Positions 53,721-62,752 of a stretch of DNA of 64,000 nucleotides are shown piece by piece. Location of the stretch: positions 1,019,501 to 1,083,500 of the forward strand of contig NZ_CP092480.1 of the NCBI RefSeq assembly GCF_022429645.1, given 5' to 3'. Below the pieces are notes generated by a model. The model had not been told where the DNA came from. It saw only the letters and a program-made list of their open reading frames with translations, and made no database searches. Numbering within the stretch: the stretch's first letter is position 1; each line of letters opens with the position of its first letter. Made by a program: the position numbers and the translations under genes. Origin of the DNA: Lutibacter sp. A80 (GTDB lineage: Bacteria > Bacteroidota > Bacteroidia > Flavobacteriales > Flavobacteriaceae).

Positions 53721-54078
53721 ATTTCTCTCTATTAACCAACTCCATTGAAAAAGCAGGTAAACAAACTGCAATATACTCACATGGTTCATTAAAAGGATTT
53801 GAATACTGAACTCTCGTTCCTTTTAAAATTTTTATAGATTGTCCAGCTTCTAAAACAATTATATCTCCATCTATATTAAATTGTTTTTTCCCTTTAATAA
53901 TATAAGTATACTCATCAAATTCAGGGGTCTGAAAAGGTTCACTCCATTTTGCTGGAGCAATCATTCGAGCAATACTTAACTCTGAAACAATACTAGCTAA
54001 GCCAAAATGCTCTTCAATTAATTTACCATCTGTTGTAGGTACTATAAATGGTGCTTTTTGTATATTATATTTTTTCAT
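53719..54078 (-). CDS. Cupin domain protein
   Basis: A 119-residue single-domain cupin. The beta-barrel contains FQTPEFDEYTYIIKGKKQFNIDGDIIVLEAGQSIKILKGTRVQYSNP, a relaxed form of the G(X)5HXH and G(X)5PXG(X)2H motifs. The usual metal-binding histidines are replaced (EFDEYTY; KGTRVQY), so metal binding is doubtful. The overall outline resembles EutQ/RmlC-like cupins. Function unknown. Convergent with folD. Confidence 0.8.
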   Translation of the reverse strand: MKKYNIQKAPFIVPTTDGKLIEEHFGLASIVSELSIARMIAPAKWSEPFQTPEFDEYTYIIKGKKQFNIDGDIIVLEAGQSIKILKGTRVQYSNPFNEPCEYIAVCLPAFSMELVNREK

Positions 54079-54221
54079 TTAAATAACTTTTAGTTGTTTA
54101 CTAATATAGCTTACTATTTTTTATTTTATTATTGATTAAAAATACAAAAATTGCAATAAAAACTGTAAATTAGTAAGAGAATCTCATCTCTATTGATAGT
54201 ATAAATTTTAAATCTAAAAAA

Positions 54222-55580
54222 ATGAAAATTACATTTTTAGGAGGAGCTGAAACAGTTACTGGATCGAAAATTTTATTAGAAATTAATTACAAAAAAATAT
54301 TAATTGATTGTGGTTTATTTCAAGGTTTAAAAGAATTACGTCTTAAAAATTGGGAAAAACTTCCCATCGATTTAAATGAAATAGATATCGTTTTTCTTAC
54401 GCATGCACATTTAGACCATTCTGGATATTTACCCGTTTTAATAAAAAATGGTTACAAAGGAGCTATTTATTGTACTGAAGCAACTAAAGATTTAACCAAA
54501 ATTATTTTATTAGATAGTGGAAAAATTCAAGAAGAAGATGCTAAACGACAAAATAAATACAAGTACACAAAACACAAACCAGCAAAACCTTTATACGATA
54601 TAGAAGATGCTAAAACTACAATTTCTCATCTTAAAACTTTTGAATTAAATAAGTGGTATAAACTTGATAATGAAATTCAATTTAAATTTTTAAATAGCGG
54701 ACATATTTTAGGAAGTGCTATTATTTTAATAAAAGTAAATGAAAAAATAATAGCTTTTTCAGGCGATTTAGGAAGAAAATCTCCCATTATATTACCACAA
54801 TTTGAATATATTGAAAAAGCAGACTACTTAGTTGTTGAATCTACATATGGAAATAGAATACATAAAAAAGATTCAATTATAGATAATCTTCTTAAATATA
54901 TAACACACACCTATTCAAAAAAAGGAGTTTTAATAATTCCAACATTTTCTGTTGAAAGAGCTCAAGAAATTATATACTTATTAAGTATTTTAAAACGTGA
55001 AAAAAAACTACCAAACATTCCAATTTATTTGGATAGTCCAATGGGAGTTAACGCTACTGAAGTTTATTTTAAACATAAAGAAATTCATAATTTAACCGAA
55101 AGCGATATAAAAAGTATGTTACAAACGGTTCAATTAATTAGTGATGTTAGTGCTTCAAAAGCTGTAGTTAATAATAATGCCCCTAAAATTGTTTTAGCTG
55201 GTAGTGGTATGCTTACTGGCGGTAGAGTTTTACATTATTTAGATAAATATATTGAAGATAAAAAAAACAGTATTTTAATTGTCGGATTTCAAGCAGAAGG
55301 TACCAGAGGAAAAACGCTTTTGTCTGGTGACTCTGAAATTAAGTTTTTTGGTAAATACCATAAAATAAACGCTGAAATATTTAAAATAAATGCATTTTCA
55401 GGTCATGCAGATCAATCTGAATTATTAGATTGGCTTAATCATTTTAAAACAGCACCAACTTTAACTTTTATAAATCATGGTGAACCACATCAAAGTCAAG
55501 CCTTAAAAGTTAAACTAAAAACTGATTTAAATTGGAACTGTACAGTTGCTAAAATGAATAAATCATATTATTTAACTTAA
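54222..55580 (+). CDS. Beta-CASP metallo-beta-lactamase ribonuclease-like protein
   Basis: A 452-residue soluble zinc hydrolase. The metallo-beta-lactamase core has THAHLDHSG with H61, H63, D65 and H66, further ligands in NSGHILGSA near 159-167 and FSGDLGR near 179-185, a beta-CASP insert with ESTYGNR and IPTFSVERAQEI near 242-253, and the C-terminal motif INAFSGHADQSELLDW with TFINHGE. This is the bacterial homologue of CPSF73/RNase J-like processing nucleases (YSH1 type). RNA processing or decay is likely; the target is unknown. Monocistronic. Confidence 0.93.
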   Translation: MKITFLGGAETVTGSKILLEINYKKILIDCGLFQGLKELRLKNWEKLPIDLNEIDIVFLTHAHLDHSGYLPVLIKNGYKGAIYCTEATKDLTKIILLDSGKIQEEDAKRQNKYKYTKHKPAKPLYDIEDAKTTISHLKTFELNKWYKLDNEIQFKFLNSGHILGSAIILIKVNEKIIAFSGDLGRKSPIILPQFEYIEKADYLVVESTYGNRIHKKDSIIDNLLKYITHTYSKKGVLIIPTFSVERAQEIIYLLSILKREKKLPNIPIYLDSPMGVNATEVYFKHKEIHNLTESDIKSMLQTVQLISDVSASKAVVNNNAPKIVLAGSGMLTGGRVLHYLDKYIEDKKNSILIVGFQAEGTRGKTLLSGDSEIKFFGKYHKINAEIFKINAFSGHADQSELLDWLNHFKTAPTLTFINHGEPHQSQALKVKLKTDLNWNCTVAKMNKSYYLT

Positions 55581-55826
55581 TTTTAAAGTATTTTGTTAAT
55601 GTAAAAACTAAATAACAAAACATTATAAGTTAAATTTATTATAGAGCTTTAAACTAAAAATTAAAGTTCTATTTGTTTATAAAATAAACTATCTATAAAA
55701 TTAAATTGAAATAATAAATAGACTTAACATTTCATAAAATTTTAACCAAAACAATTTCTCTAAAAAATTCTATTTTTAAGAAATTATTTCGCAATTTTGT
55801 TTCATAATCTTATAAAATAATAACAA

Positions 55827-57020
55827 ATGCCTTCTATATCAACTAAAGGAAAAAATATGCCTGAGTCACCAATTAGAAAATTGGTTCCTTATGCCGAAAA
55901 TGCTAAAAAAAGAGGAATAGAAGTATTTCATTTAAATATTGGACAACCAGATATTAAAACTCCAGATTGTGCTTTACAAGCTATTAAAAACAATACTGTT
56001 GAAGTACTTGCTTACAGTAGATCTGAAGGATCTGAAGAATACCGTACAAAAATTGCAGACTATTATGTTAAAAATAATATTAATGTAACTGCAAACGAAA
56101 TTATTGTTACAACTGGTGGTTCTGAAGCCTTATTATTTGCTTTAGGAAGTATTACTGACCCTGGTGATGAAATTATAATTCCTGAACCATTTTATGCAAA
56201 CTATAATGGATTTTCTATTGGTTCTGGTGTAAATATTCGCCCAGTTATTTCTAAAATTGAAGATAATTTTGCTTTACCAGCAATATCAGAATTTGAAAAA
56301 CTAATTACTCCTAAAACAAAAGCAATCTTAATTTGTAACCCTGGAAATCCAACAGGATATTTATATTCAAAAGAAGAGATTCAAAAATTAGCTGAAATTG
56401 TGAAAAAACACGATTTATTTTTAATTGCTGATGAAGTTTACAGAGAGTTTGTTTACGATAACATACAACATCAATCTGTTCTAAGTAACTTTGGTTTAGA
56501 AGAAAATGCAATTATAATTGATTCAGTTTCTAAACGCTACAGTATGTGTGGTGCTCGTATTGGTTGCTTAGTTTCTAAAAATAAAAATGTAATAAAAACT
56601 GCACTTAAATTTGCACAAGCACGTTTAAGTCCCCCAACATTTGCTCAAATTGCAAGTGAAGCAGCTCTAGAAACACCACAAACTTATTTTGATGAAGTAA
56701 TTGTTGAATATAAAGATCGAAGAGATACGCTAATTCAAGAGCTTCAAAAAATTAAAGGTATAAAAGTTGCAAATCCAAAAGGAGCTTTTTATTGTGTTGC
56801 AGAATTACCTATTGATAATGCCGATAAATTTGCTCAGTGGTTATTAGAAGACTATAACTCAAACAATCAAACTGTTATGGTAGCTCCTGCTGCAGGTTTT
56901 TATAGCACCGAAGGAATTGGTATTAATCAAGTAAGAATAGCATACGTTTTAAAGAAAGAAGATTTAATTAGATCTGTAGCTATTTTAAAAGATGCAATTG
57001 AAAAATACAATCAAATTTAA
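55827..57020 (+). CDS. PLP-dependent class I aminotransferase
   Basis: A 397-residue fold-type I enzyme. The PLP lysine is K236 in SVSKRYSMCGARIG. TTGGSEALLFALG near 95-107 holds the phosphate, ICNPGNPTG near 168-176 and ADEVYREFVYD near 199-209 line the cofactor. The sequence fits aspartate/aromatic-type subgroup I-gamma aminotransferases. The amino acid substrate is not clear. MurB is encoded immediately downstream. Confidence 0.93.
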   Translation: MPSISTKGKNMPESPIRKLVPYAENAKKRGIEVFHLNIGQPDIKTPDCALQAIKNNTVEVLAYSRSEGSEEYRTKIADYYVKNNINVTANEIIVTTGGSEALLFALGSITDPGDEIIIPEPFYANYNGFSIGSGVNIRPVISKIEDNFALPAISEFEKLITPKTKAILICNPGNPTGYLYSKEEIQKLAEIVKKHDLFLIADEVYREFVYDNIQHQSVLSNFGLEENAIIIDSVSKRYSMCGARIGCLVSKNKNVIKTALKFAQARLSPPTFAQIASEAALETPQTYFDEVIVEYKDRRDTLIQELQKIKGIKVANPKGAFYCVAELPIDNADKFAQWLLEDYNSNNQTVMVAPAAGFYSTEGIGINQVRIAYVLKKEDLIRSVAILKDAIEKYNQI

Positions 57021-57021
57021 A

Positions 57022-58023
57022 TTGAATATCCTACACAACATTTCTTTAAAAAAATACAATACGTTTGGTGTAAATGTTTACGCCAAACGTTTTGTTGAAA
57101 TAAATTCTATACCTGAACTAAAAACACTTTTAACTACAGAAAAAGATGTTTTTTTAATTGGCGGAGGAAGCAATATGCTGTTAACTTCAGATATTGAAAA
57201 ATTAGTTATTCACTTAAATTTAAAAGGTATAATTGTTAATGACACCGAAAAAGATACTGTTTTTGTAACTGCAGAAGCTGGTGAAAATTGGCATGATTTT
57301 GTAATTTGGTGTATTTCACAAAATTATGGAGGTTTAGAAAATTTATCATTAATTCCTGGTAATGTTGGCACCTCTCCTATTCAAAATATTGGCGCTTATG
57401 GTGTAGAAATTAAAGACACTTTTCATCAATTAGAAGCTATAGAAATAGCCACTGGTAAAACAACAACTTTTAACCATAGCGACTGTAATTTTGGTTATAG
57501 AAACTCCGTTTTTAAAAATCAACTAAAAGGAAAGTATATTATTACCAGTGTAACTTTTAAACTGACTAAAAACAACCATAAAACAACTATTAGTTACGGA
57601 GCAATTAAAGATGTTCTTAAAAATATTGAGGCTCCAACTTTAAAAGATATTTCTAATGCTGTAATTTCAATAAGACAAAGCAAACTTCCTGACCCTAAAA
57701 AAATAGGAAATAGTGGTAGTTTTTTTAAAAATCCAATTATAGATATTGAATTATTTAAAAAACTACAAGAAAAACATCCAAGTATTCCAAATTACAAGGT
57801 TTCGTCAACAGAGATTAAGGTTCCTGCAGGTTGGCTTATTGAACAATCTGGTTTTAAAGGTAAACGTTTTGGAGAAACCGGCGTACACAAAAAACAAGCA
57901 TTGGTTTTAGTAAATTATGGTAATGCAACAGGTAAAGAAGTTTACCTATTAGCAAAAAAAATACAGCAAACTGTTTTAGACAAATTTGCTGTACCTTTAG
58001 AAATTGAAGTAAATATTATTTAA
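57022..58023 (+). CDS. murB: UDP-N-acetylenolpyruvoylglucosamine reductase MurB
   Basis: MurB reduces enolpyruvyl-UDP-GlcNAc to UDP-MurNAc with FAD and NADPH in peptidoglycan synthesis. The N-terminus NILHNISLKKYNTFGVN aligns with other MurB proteins if translation starts at the TTG at 57022, one base after the aminotransferase stop (333 aa). An ATG at 56992 lies inside the preceding gene and gives ten unlikely residues. FAD-site motifs are GGGSNMLLT and NLSLIPGNVGTSPIQNIGAYGVEI; the catalytic Ser is in GNSGSFFKNP and the Glu near the C-terminus. It converges on manA with no gap. Confidence 0.94.
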   Translation: MNILHNISLKKYNTFGVNVYAKRFVEINSIPELKTLLTTEKDVFLIGGGSNMLLTSDIEKLVIHLNLKGIIVNDTEKDTVFVTAEAGENWHDFVIWCISQNYGGLENLSLIPGNVGTSPIQNIGAYGVEIKDTFHQLEAIEIATGKTTTFNHSDCNFGYRNSVFKNQLKGKYIITSVTFKLTKNNHKTTISYGAIKDVLKNIEAPTLKDISNAVISIRQSKLPDPKKIGNSGSFFKNPIIDIELFKKLQEKHPSIPNYKVSSTEIKVPAGWLIEQSGFKGKRFGETGVHKKQALVLVNYGNATGKEVYLLAKKIQQTVLDKFAVPLEIEVNII

Positions 58024-58989
58024 TTAAACTGTTACTTCTAATAAATTACAAGTCCCTTTAATTGTAACATTTTTTGTTGTTGCTGGAACTAAAATTGTTT
58101 CTCCAAAATTAATGGTTTCAGATTTTCCATTAACAGTAATTATTCCATCTCCTTCTACACACATAAAAATTACAAAAGAATCTGTTTCAGTGTAATCTAA
58201 GTTTAATTCTTGTGCTACAGGAATAAAATTTGTTTTAAAATACTCGCATTTTACAACATTATTTAATTTATTTTTTTCGGAAGTATAAGTTCTAACAGTA
58301 TCTATATCATCACTAAAATTAAGTGCGTCCACAGCTAATTCTGTATGTAGTTCTCGTTCATTTCCTGCATCGTCTACTCTATCAAAATCGTAAATTCTAT
58401 AAGTTATATCTGATGTTTGTTGAATTTCAGCCAAAACAATTCCTGCACCAATTGCATGTACTGTTCCTGTTTCAATAAAAAATGCATCTCCTTTTTCTAC
58501 TGGAACATCATTTAAAACAGACATAATTTTCTTTTCTTCTAACAACTTAACATAGGCATCTGCATTAATTGTTTTATTAAATCCTAAAATTAATCTAGCA
58601 CCTTCATCTGCTTGCATAATGTACCACATTTCAGTTTTTCCAAAGGAATTATGACGCTTTTTAGACAAAGCATCATTTGGATGTACTTGTACAGACAAAT
58701 CTTGTTTTGCATCGATAAATTTAATTAACAATGGAAAATTTGTTCCAAAATTAGCAAAGTTATTTTTACCTAATAAATCAACGGTATACGTTTCTAATAA
58801 TTCTTTTAAAGATTTCCCTTTTAAAGCACCATTTTCCACTATAGAAACATCTCCTTTAACATCAGAAATTTCCCAACTTTCACCTATATCTTTTAAATTA
58901 GATTTTTTATTTAATTTATTTACTAATTTATCTCCACCCCAAATTTTATCTTTTAAAATTGGTTGAAATTTTATTGGATAGTTTAACAT
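58024..58989 (-). CDS. manA: Mannose-6-phosphate isomerase, class I
   Basis: A 321-residue cupin-type zinc isomerase interconverting mannose-6-phosphate and fructose-6-phosphate. It has the N-terminal IWGGDKL near 16-22, zinc ligands in QVHPNDALSKKRHNSFGKTEMWYI near 101-124 and ETGTVHAIGAGIVLAEIQQTSDITYRIYDFDR near 172-203, which carries the catalytic Arg. It is the short Bacillus-like form. Its ATG overlaps the stop codon of the upstream cysteine desulfurase by one base (TAATG). The two functions are not obviously related. Confidence 0.95.
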   Translation of the reverse strand: MLNYPIKFQPILKDKIWGGDKLVNKLNKKSNLKDIGESWEISDVKGDVSIVENGALKGKSLKELLETYTVDLLGKNNFANFGTNFPLLIKFIDAKQDLSVQVHPNDALSKKRHNSFGKTEMWYIMQADEGARLILGFNKTINADAYVKLLEEKKIMSVLNDVPVEKGDAFFIETGTVHAIGAGIVLAEIQQTSDITYRIYDFDRVDDAGNERELHTELAVDALNFSDDIDTVRTYTSEKNKLNNVVKCEYFKTNFIPVAQELNLDYTETDSFVIFMCVEGDGIITVNGKSETINFGETILVPATTKNVTIKGTCNLLEVTV

Positions 58990-60125
58990 TATTTAATTAT
59001 TTGTTTTAAATTTTTAATTACGTAATCTATTTCTTCAACGGTATTAAACTTACTAAATGAAAAACGAATTGACGTTTTATTCTGCTCTTTTTCAGGCAAA
59101 ATAGCATTTAGTACATGTGAACCTTTATTACTTCCACTTTGACAAGCGCTTCCTCCAGAAACTGCAATTCCTTTTAAATCTAAATTAAAAAGTAACATGG
59201 AATATTCTTTTGGAAAACGAACATTTAAAATAGCATAACTACTCTTATTTTCACTTTCAGAACAACCGTTAAAAATAATTCCTTCAAAAGATTTCTTTAA
59301 TTCTTTTATAAAATAATTTTTAATTTTTTTTATATATTCTTCATCTTCTTTTAAATTTAAATACGCTAATTCTAAAGCTTTTTCCATTCCTAAAATACCG
59401 TGTACATTTTCGGTTCCTGCTCTTGCTCCTCTTTCCTGTTCTCCACCATGTAAAATGGGATAAATACCAAATCCCTTTTTAATATAGGCAAAACCAACAC
59501 CTTTTGGACCGTGAAATTTATGTGCACTTGCTGCAAAAAAATCAACTGGAACTTCTTTAACATTCATATTAAAATGTCCTATGGCTTGTACCGCATCAGA
59601 ATGAAACAACGCATTATTTGATGTACATAAATTAGAAACTTTTTCGATGTCTAAAAAGTTACCAATTTCATTATTTACATACATTAAACTCACCATTTTT
59701 TTTGATGTATCCTGTTGTAATAGTTGCTCTAAATGCTCATAATTTAATATGCCATTTTCATCCAAATCCACCCAATGTACACTAATATTAAATTCCTTTT
59801 CTAAATCTTTAATAGTATGTAAAACTGCATGGTGTTCAATTTTTGAAGAAATTAGAGTAGTAACGCCTAAATTGGTAACTGCATTCCGTAAAATTAGGTT
59901 GTCAGCTTCACTTCCTCCAGCTGTAAAAACAATTTCATTAGCCGAAGCATTAAAGTGTTTTGCTATATTTTTTCTAGCAGTTTCAACTAACGATTTCGCC
60001 TTTCTTCCTATTTGATGAATTGAAGATGGATTTCCATAAAAACTACTCATAGAACCCGTAATTGTTTTAATTACTTCGGGTAAAATTGGTGATGTTGCTG
60101 CGTTATCTAAATAAATATTTTTCAT
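58989..60125 (-). CDS. Cysteine desulfurase, NifS/IscS-like
   Basis: A PLP enzyme that strips sulfur from cysteine and passes it to Fe-S assembly or tRNA thiolation. Starting at ATG 60125 it has 378 residues beginning MKNIYLDNAATSPILPEV. It has AGGSEADNLILRN near 69-81, the PLP Lys in SAHKFHGPKGVG near 200-210 and the catalytic Cys in SGGSACQSGSNKGSHVL near 327-343. The longer frame begins with a TTG at 60134 inside a promoter-like box and is rejected. No isc or suf genes adjoin it. It could feed MnmA. Confidence 0.93.
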   Translation of the reverse strand: MKNIYLDNAATSPILPEVIKTITGSMSSFYGNPSSIHQIGRKAKSLVETARKNIAKHFNASANEIVFTAGGSEADNLILRNAVTNLGVTTLISSKIEHHAVLHTIKDLEKEFNISVHWVDLDENGILNYEHLEQLLQQDTSKKMVSLMYVNNEIGNFLDIEKVSNLCTSNNALFHSDAVQAIGHFNMNVKEVPVDFFAASAHKFHGPKGVGFAYIKKGFGIYPILHGGEQERGARAGTENVHGILGMEKALELAYLNLKEDEEYIKKIKNYFIKELKKSFEGIIFNGCSESENKSSYAILNVRFPKEYSMLLFNLDLKGIAVSGGSACQSGSNKGSHVLNAILPEKEQNKTSIRFSFSKFNTVEEIDYVIKNLKQIIK

Positions 60126-60131
60126 CAAATG

Positions 60132-60139
60132 CAAAATTA
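60132..60139 (-). promoter_or_regulatory. -7 box six bases before the desulfurase start
   Basis: TAATTTTG on the reverse strand fits TAnnTTTG and ends six bases before ATG 60125. If active the mRNA would be leaderless or nearly so. Confidence 0.4.
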
Positions 60140-60184
60140 ACTAAAATAGTTGGTATCATTTAACGTTAGATTATATAAAACAAT

Positions 60185-60192
60185 TATTTTTG
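60185..60192 (+). promoter_or_regulatory. -7 box of the acidic lipoprotein gene
   Basis: TATTTTTG, a perfect TAnnTTTG, 18 bases before ATG 60211. The -33 element is not clear. Confidence 0.45.
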
Positions 60193-60210
60193 CTTTTATA
60201 AAATATAAAT

Positions 60211-60708
60211 ATGAAAAAATTAATAACATTTTTTATAGCTTTTACGCTATTATCTTGCAATGATGGTGATTTTGATATTCCAGATTTTGAATTCACCGAA
60301 GATATCAATAGCTGTGGAGAAACTATTTTATACAGATTAAACTCTGGAAGTACTGAAGTTATAATTTTACAGCTTTCTGAAAGTGATTTAGGAACAACCG
60401 TTGGCGAAAAATCATATGAAATCTCTACAACTCAAAATGTAATTTATAGAATTTTTGATGATGCCATTGATTCTGATTATTTCTGCCAAGAAATTCCTCC
60501 AGCTACTCCTCAGGTTTTAAAAGAATTGGAAGCAGAAAGCGGAACTATTGTAATTAATACAATTGCAATAGTTGATGATGAAAATGAAGATGAAAATGAA
60601 GAAGAGGAAATTATAGGATATACCTATGAAATTACTATTTCAGATTTATTATTTTTAGACGATAATGACCGTATATTTTTTGAAACATTTTATTTTGGTA
60701 CAAAATAA
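60211..60708 (+). CDS. Acidic lipoprotein, unknown function
   Basis: A 165-residue lipoprotein (hydrophobic 5-14, lipobox LLSC, C16) that is strongly acidic. DGDFDIPDFEFTEDINSC follows the anchor, and an Asp/Glu-rich stretch (DDENEDENEEEEI) lies near 127-139. Two cysteines in the mature part (near residues 33 and 90) could form a disulfide. I recognise no family, although short lipoproteins of this kind are common in flavobacteria. It converges on the Smr gene with eight bases between. Confidence 0.75.
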   Translation: MKKLITFFIAFTLLSCNDGDFDIPDFEFTEDINSCGETILYRLNSGSTEVIILQLSESDLGTTVGEKSYEISTTQNVIYRIFDDAIDSDYFCQEIPPATPQVLKELEAESGTIVINTIAIVDDENEDENEEEEIIGYTYEITISDLLFLDDNDRIFFETFYFGTK

Positions 60709-60716
60709 AAAATATT

Positions 60717-61280
60717 TTATTTTTTAGGATTCTGATAAATGTAAACTTCTGTAGCTCCTAGACCATATTTTTTAAAAGAAGCTGCGTATACATCTACATG
60801 ATAGTTTTTTAATAAAAACTCTAATTCTGTTTTTAAAACTCCAGCTCCTACACCGTGAATAAATACAACTTTAGGAATTCTATTTCTAATGGCATATTCA
60901 ATTTTATGTTTGGCAGTTTCAATTTGTAAATTCAACATATCATAATTATCCATATTTCTTGTAGATTTTGTAAGTTGATGAATATGTAAATCTACTTCCA
61001 TTGGTGGAACATCATCTGGTTTTAACGATGATTTAAATTTAGGAGCATTACGTTTATTTGAAGTTTCATTTATTTTCTCCAATAAATTTTCATCAGCAAT
61101 ATCGCTATATTTAGATAATTCAAACTGACTTTCTTTAATAATAACTAATTCATTTGGTAAAAAATCAAAAGAAAAACCATCTGTAGATTCTATACTAATA
61201 GCATTTTTTTTGATTGCAATTACCTTTCCTTTTATTACATCGTCTAAAACCGCAACGGTGTCTCCAATTTTAAATTCCAT
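60717..61280 (-). CDS. Smr-domain (MutS2-like) protein with DUF2027 N-terminus
   Basis: A 187-residue soluble protein. The N-terminal beta-rich domain (1-55, MEFKIGDTVAVLDDVIKGKVIAI) resembles DUF2027. A linker (55-90) is followed by a C-terminal Smr domain (about 93-185) with VDLHIHQL and VVFIHGVGAGVLKTEL, the conserved DLHG-like and HGxG motifs. Smr domains cut or bind nucleic acid; here the first motif reads DLHIH. Stand-alone Smr proteins act on branched DNA or on mRNA of stalled ribosomes. The exact role is unknown. Confidence 0.9.
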   Translation of the reverse strand: MEFKIGDTVAVLDDVIKGKVIAIKKNAISIESTDGFSFDFLPNELVIIKESQFELSKYSDIADENLLEKINETSNKRNAPKFKSSLKPDDVPPMEVDLHIHQLTKSTRNMDNYDMLNLQIETAKHKIEYAIRNRIPKVVFIHGVGAGVLKTELEFLLKNYHVDVYAASFKKYGLGATEVYIYQNPKK

Positions 61281-61443
61281 GTGTTTTTATATAATTTTTA
61301 AATCCACAAACCACTTATTATTAGTGAAATAGACAATATGCTTTAGTCTACTTTTAGTTCGCTTTTTTATTTCTTAACTTTTAAATAATATTATTGAAAA
61401 TACTTAATTTGTATATAATTCTATATTTGTACAAAAATAGGAT

Positions 61444-62076
61444 ATGATTGATACTGTAGCTATAAATACTGAACAATTTTTTAAACAATCTAAAAAAGAC
61501 CTAACAATCGATAGCGAAAGAATTAATTTATTAACCAATATTGTACATTATATTTCTAATGAAATTAAAAAAAACAAGAAGGTTTATTTAAATTTTATTT
61601 GCACTCACAACAGTAGAAGAAGCCAACTATGTCAAGTTTGGGCCAAATATGCTCTAGATTATTATAAATTAAAAAATATTGAATGTTTTTCTGGCGGAAC
61701 AGATGTTACTGCTTTTTATAGAAATACAGTTAAAACTTTACAAGAAGTTGGTTTTAAATTTGAAATTTTAGAATTTTCGCATCAAAATCCAGTCTATGCT
61801 ATAACTTATAAAAATTGTGAAACCCCAATTATTGTTTTTTCTAAGATATATAATAATGAACTTAACAAAAAACCTTTTATAGCTCTTACAACCTGCTCAA
61901 ATGCCGAAAAAGATTGTCCTCATATATCTGAAGCTATTGAACGATTTTATATTCCGTTTAACGATCCTAAAAATTTTGACAATTCTTTATATAAAGCTGA
62001 AAAATATTTAGAAACTAATAAACAAATTGCTGGAGAAATACATTTTATTTTTGATTTGGTTAAAAAGTCCATTTAA
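61444..62076 (+). CDS. ArsC-like thiol phosphatase (LMW-PTP fold) with Cys triad
   Basis: A 210-residue cytoplasmic protein. The P-loop is C53-THNSR-R59 (CX5R). A second pair sits in TTC151SNAEKDC158P, and the general acid is in FNDPKN (D174). C53/C151/C158, with seven residues between the last two, reproduces the redox triad of thioredoxin-coupled arsenate reductase (C10/C82/C89 in the S. aureus plasmid enzyme). Phosphatases of the same fold lack the last two. The protein has about 45 extra N-terminal residues compared with ArsC. No arsR or arsenite pump gene is nearby, so arsenate reduction is inferred; a protein phosphatase remains possible. Confidence 0.8.
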   Translation: MIDTVAINTEQFFKQSKKDLTIDSERINLLTNIVHYISNEIKKNKKVYLNFICTHNSRRSQLCQVWAKYALDYYKLKNIECFSGGTDVTAFYRNTVKTLQEVGFKFEILEFSHQNPVYAITYKNCETPIIVFSKIYNNELNKKPFIALTTCSNAEKDCPHISEAIERFYIPFNDPKNFDNSLYKAEKYLETNKQIAGEIHFIFDLVKKSI

Positions 62077-62102
62077 TTTTTTAATTTTAGAAAAAATTTT
62101 TT

Positions 62103-62396
62103 TTGGATAAAATCATAGCATTTTTAGAAGACAATTTACTATCCTGTTCTTGGAAACAATATTTAGGACAAGAATGTATGGGATGTGGAATGCAAAGAGC
62201 AATAATTCTACTTCTTAAAGGAGATTTTATTGGCTCTTTTAAAATGTACCCTGCTTTGTATACTCTTATAATAATGTTTGTATTTTTAGCATTTCATCTA
62301 AAATTCGATTATAAAAAAGGACATTTAATATTACGCTATTTATTTATTGTTAATGTTATTATTATATTAGTAAATTATTTAATCAAAATCATTTAA
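62103..62396 (+). CDS. DUF2752 membrane protein, first copy
   Basis: A 97-residue membrane protein with the DUF2752 signature C-x-GCGMQRA near 22-30 (here QECMGCGMQRAIILLLKGDF) and two hydrophobic helices (about 50-66 and 77-95). The start is probably TTG at 62103, because the only ATGs lie inside the conserved motif. The cysteine cluster may bind metal or form a disulfide. Function unknown. It is followed after 16 bases by the CCC-motif gene. Confidence 0.75.
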   Translation: MDKIIAFLEDNLLSCSWKQYLGQECMGCGMQRAIILLLKGDFIGSFKMYPALYTLIIMFVFLAFHLKFDYKKGHLILRYLFIVNVIIILVNYLIKII

Positions 62397-62412
62397 AAAT
62401 CAACTAAAAACC

Positions 62413-62736
62413 ATGGAAAAACAAAAACTTCCTCACGCTCAAAGTTCATTAATTTTCGGTATTGTTTCAATTGTAACTGCTTGTTGCTGCTTTGGATTAC
62501 CAGGTGTTATTTTTGGATTTATTGGACTAAGCAATTCAAAAAAAGCAATAGCTATTTATAAAGAAGATCCTTCACAGTATACTGGAGATGGAAATGCTAA
62601 TACTGGAAAAATAACTTCTATTATTGGTATTGTTCTTGGAGCAATAGCTGTTTTACAACTTGCCTATGCTATTTTTAGTGGGAGTTGGCAAGAACAAATG
62701 GATATGTATAAAGATTTAATTGAGCAAGCAAGTTAA
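62413..62736 (+). CDS. CCC-motif membrane protein (DUF4190-like)
   Basis: A 107-residue protein with two membrane helices (about 12-40 and 66-90). The first contains ACCCFGLPGVIFGFIGL, the triple-cysteine motif that names these flavobacterial proteins. A loop with SKKAIAIYKEDPSQYTGDGNANTGKI and a short cytoplasmic tail complete it. Function unknown; a membrane regulator or lipid-interacting protein is possible. It lies between two DUF2752 genes on the same strand. Confidence 0.8.
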   Translation: MEKQKLPHAQSSLIFGIVSIVTACCCFGLPGVIFGFIGLSNSKKAIAIYKEDPSQYTGDGNANTGKITSIIGIVLGAIAVLQLAYAIFSGSWQEQMDMYKDLIEQAS

Positions 62737-62752
62737 TTAGCTTATTAATAAA

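Noticed and set aside
56992..57021. ATG 56992 as murB start
   Set aside because: It would overlap the aminotransferase by 29 bases and add residues foreign to MurB; TTG 57022 fits the family.
60126..60134. Longer cysteine desulfurase starting at TTG 60134
   Set aside because: The extra codons overlap a -7 box; MKNIYLDNAAT is the normal family start.
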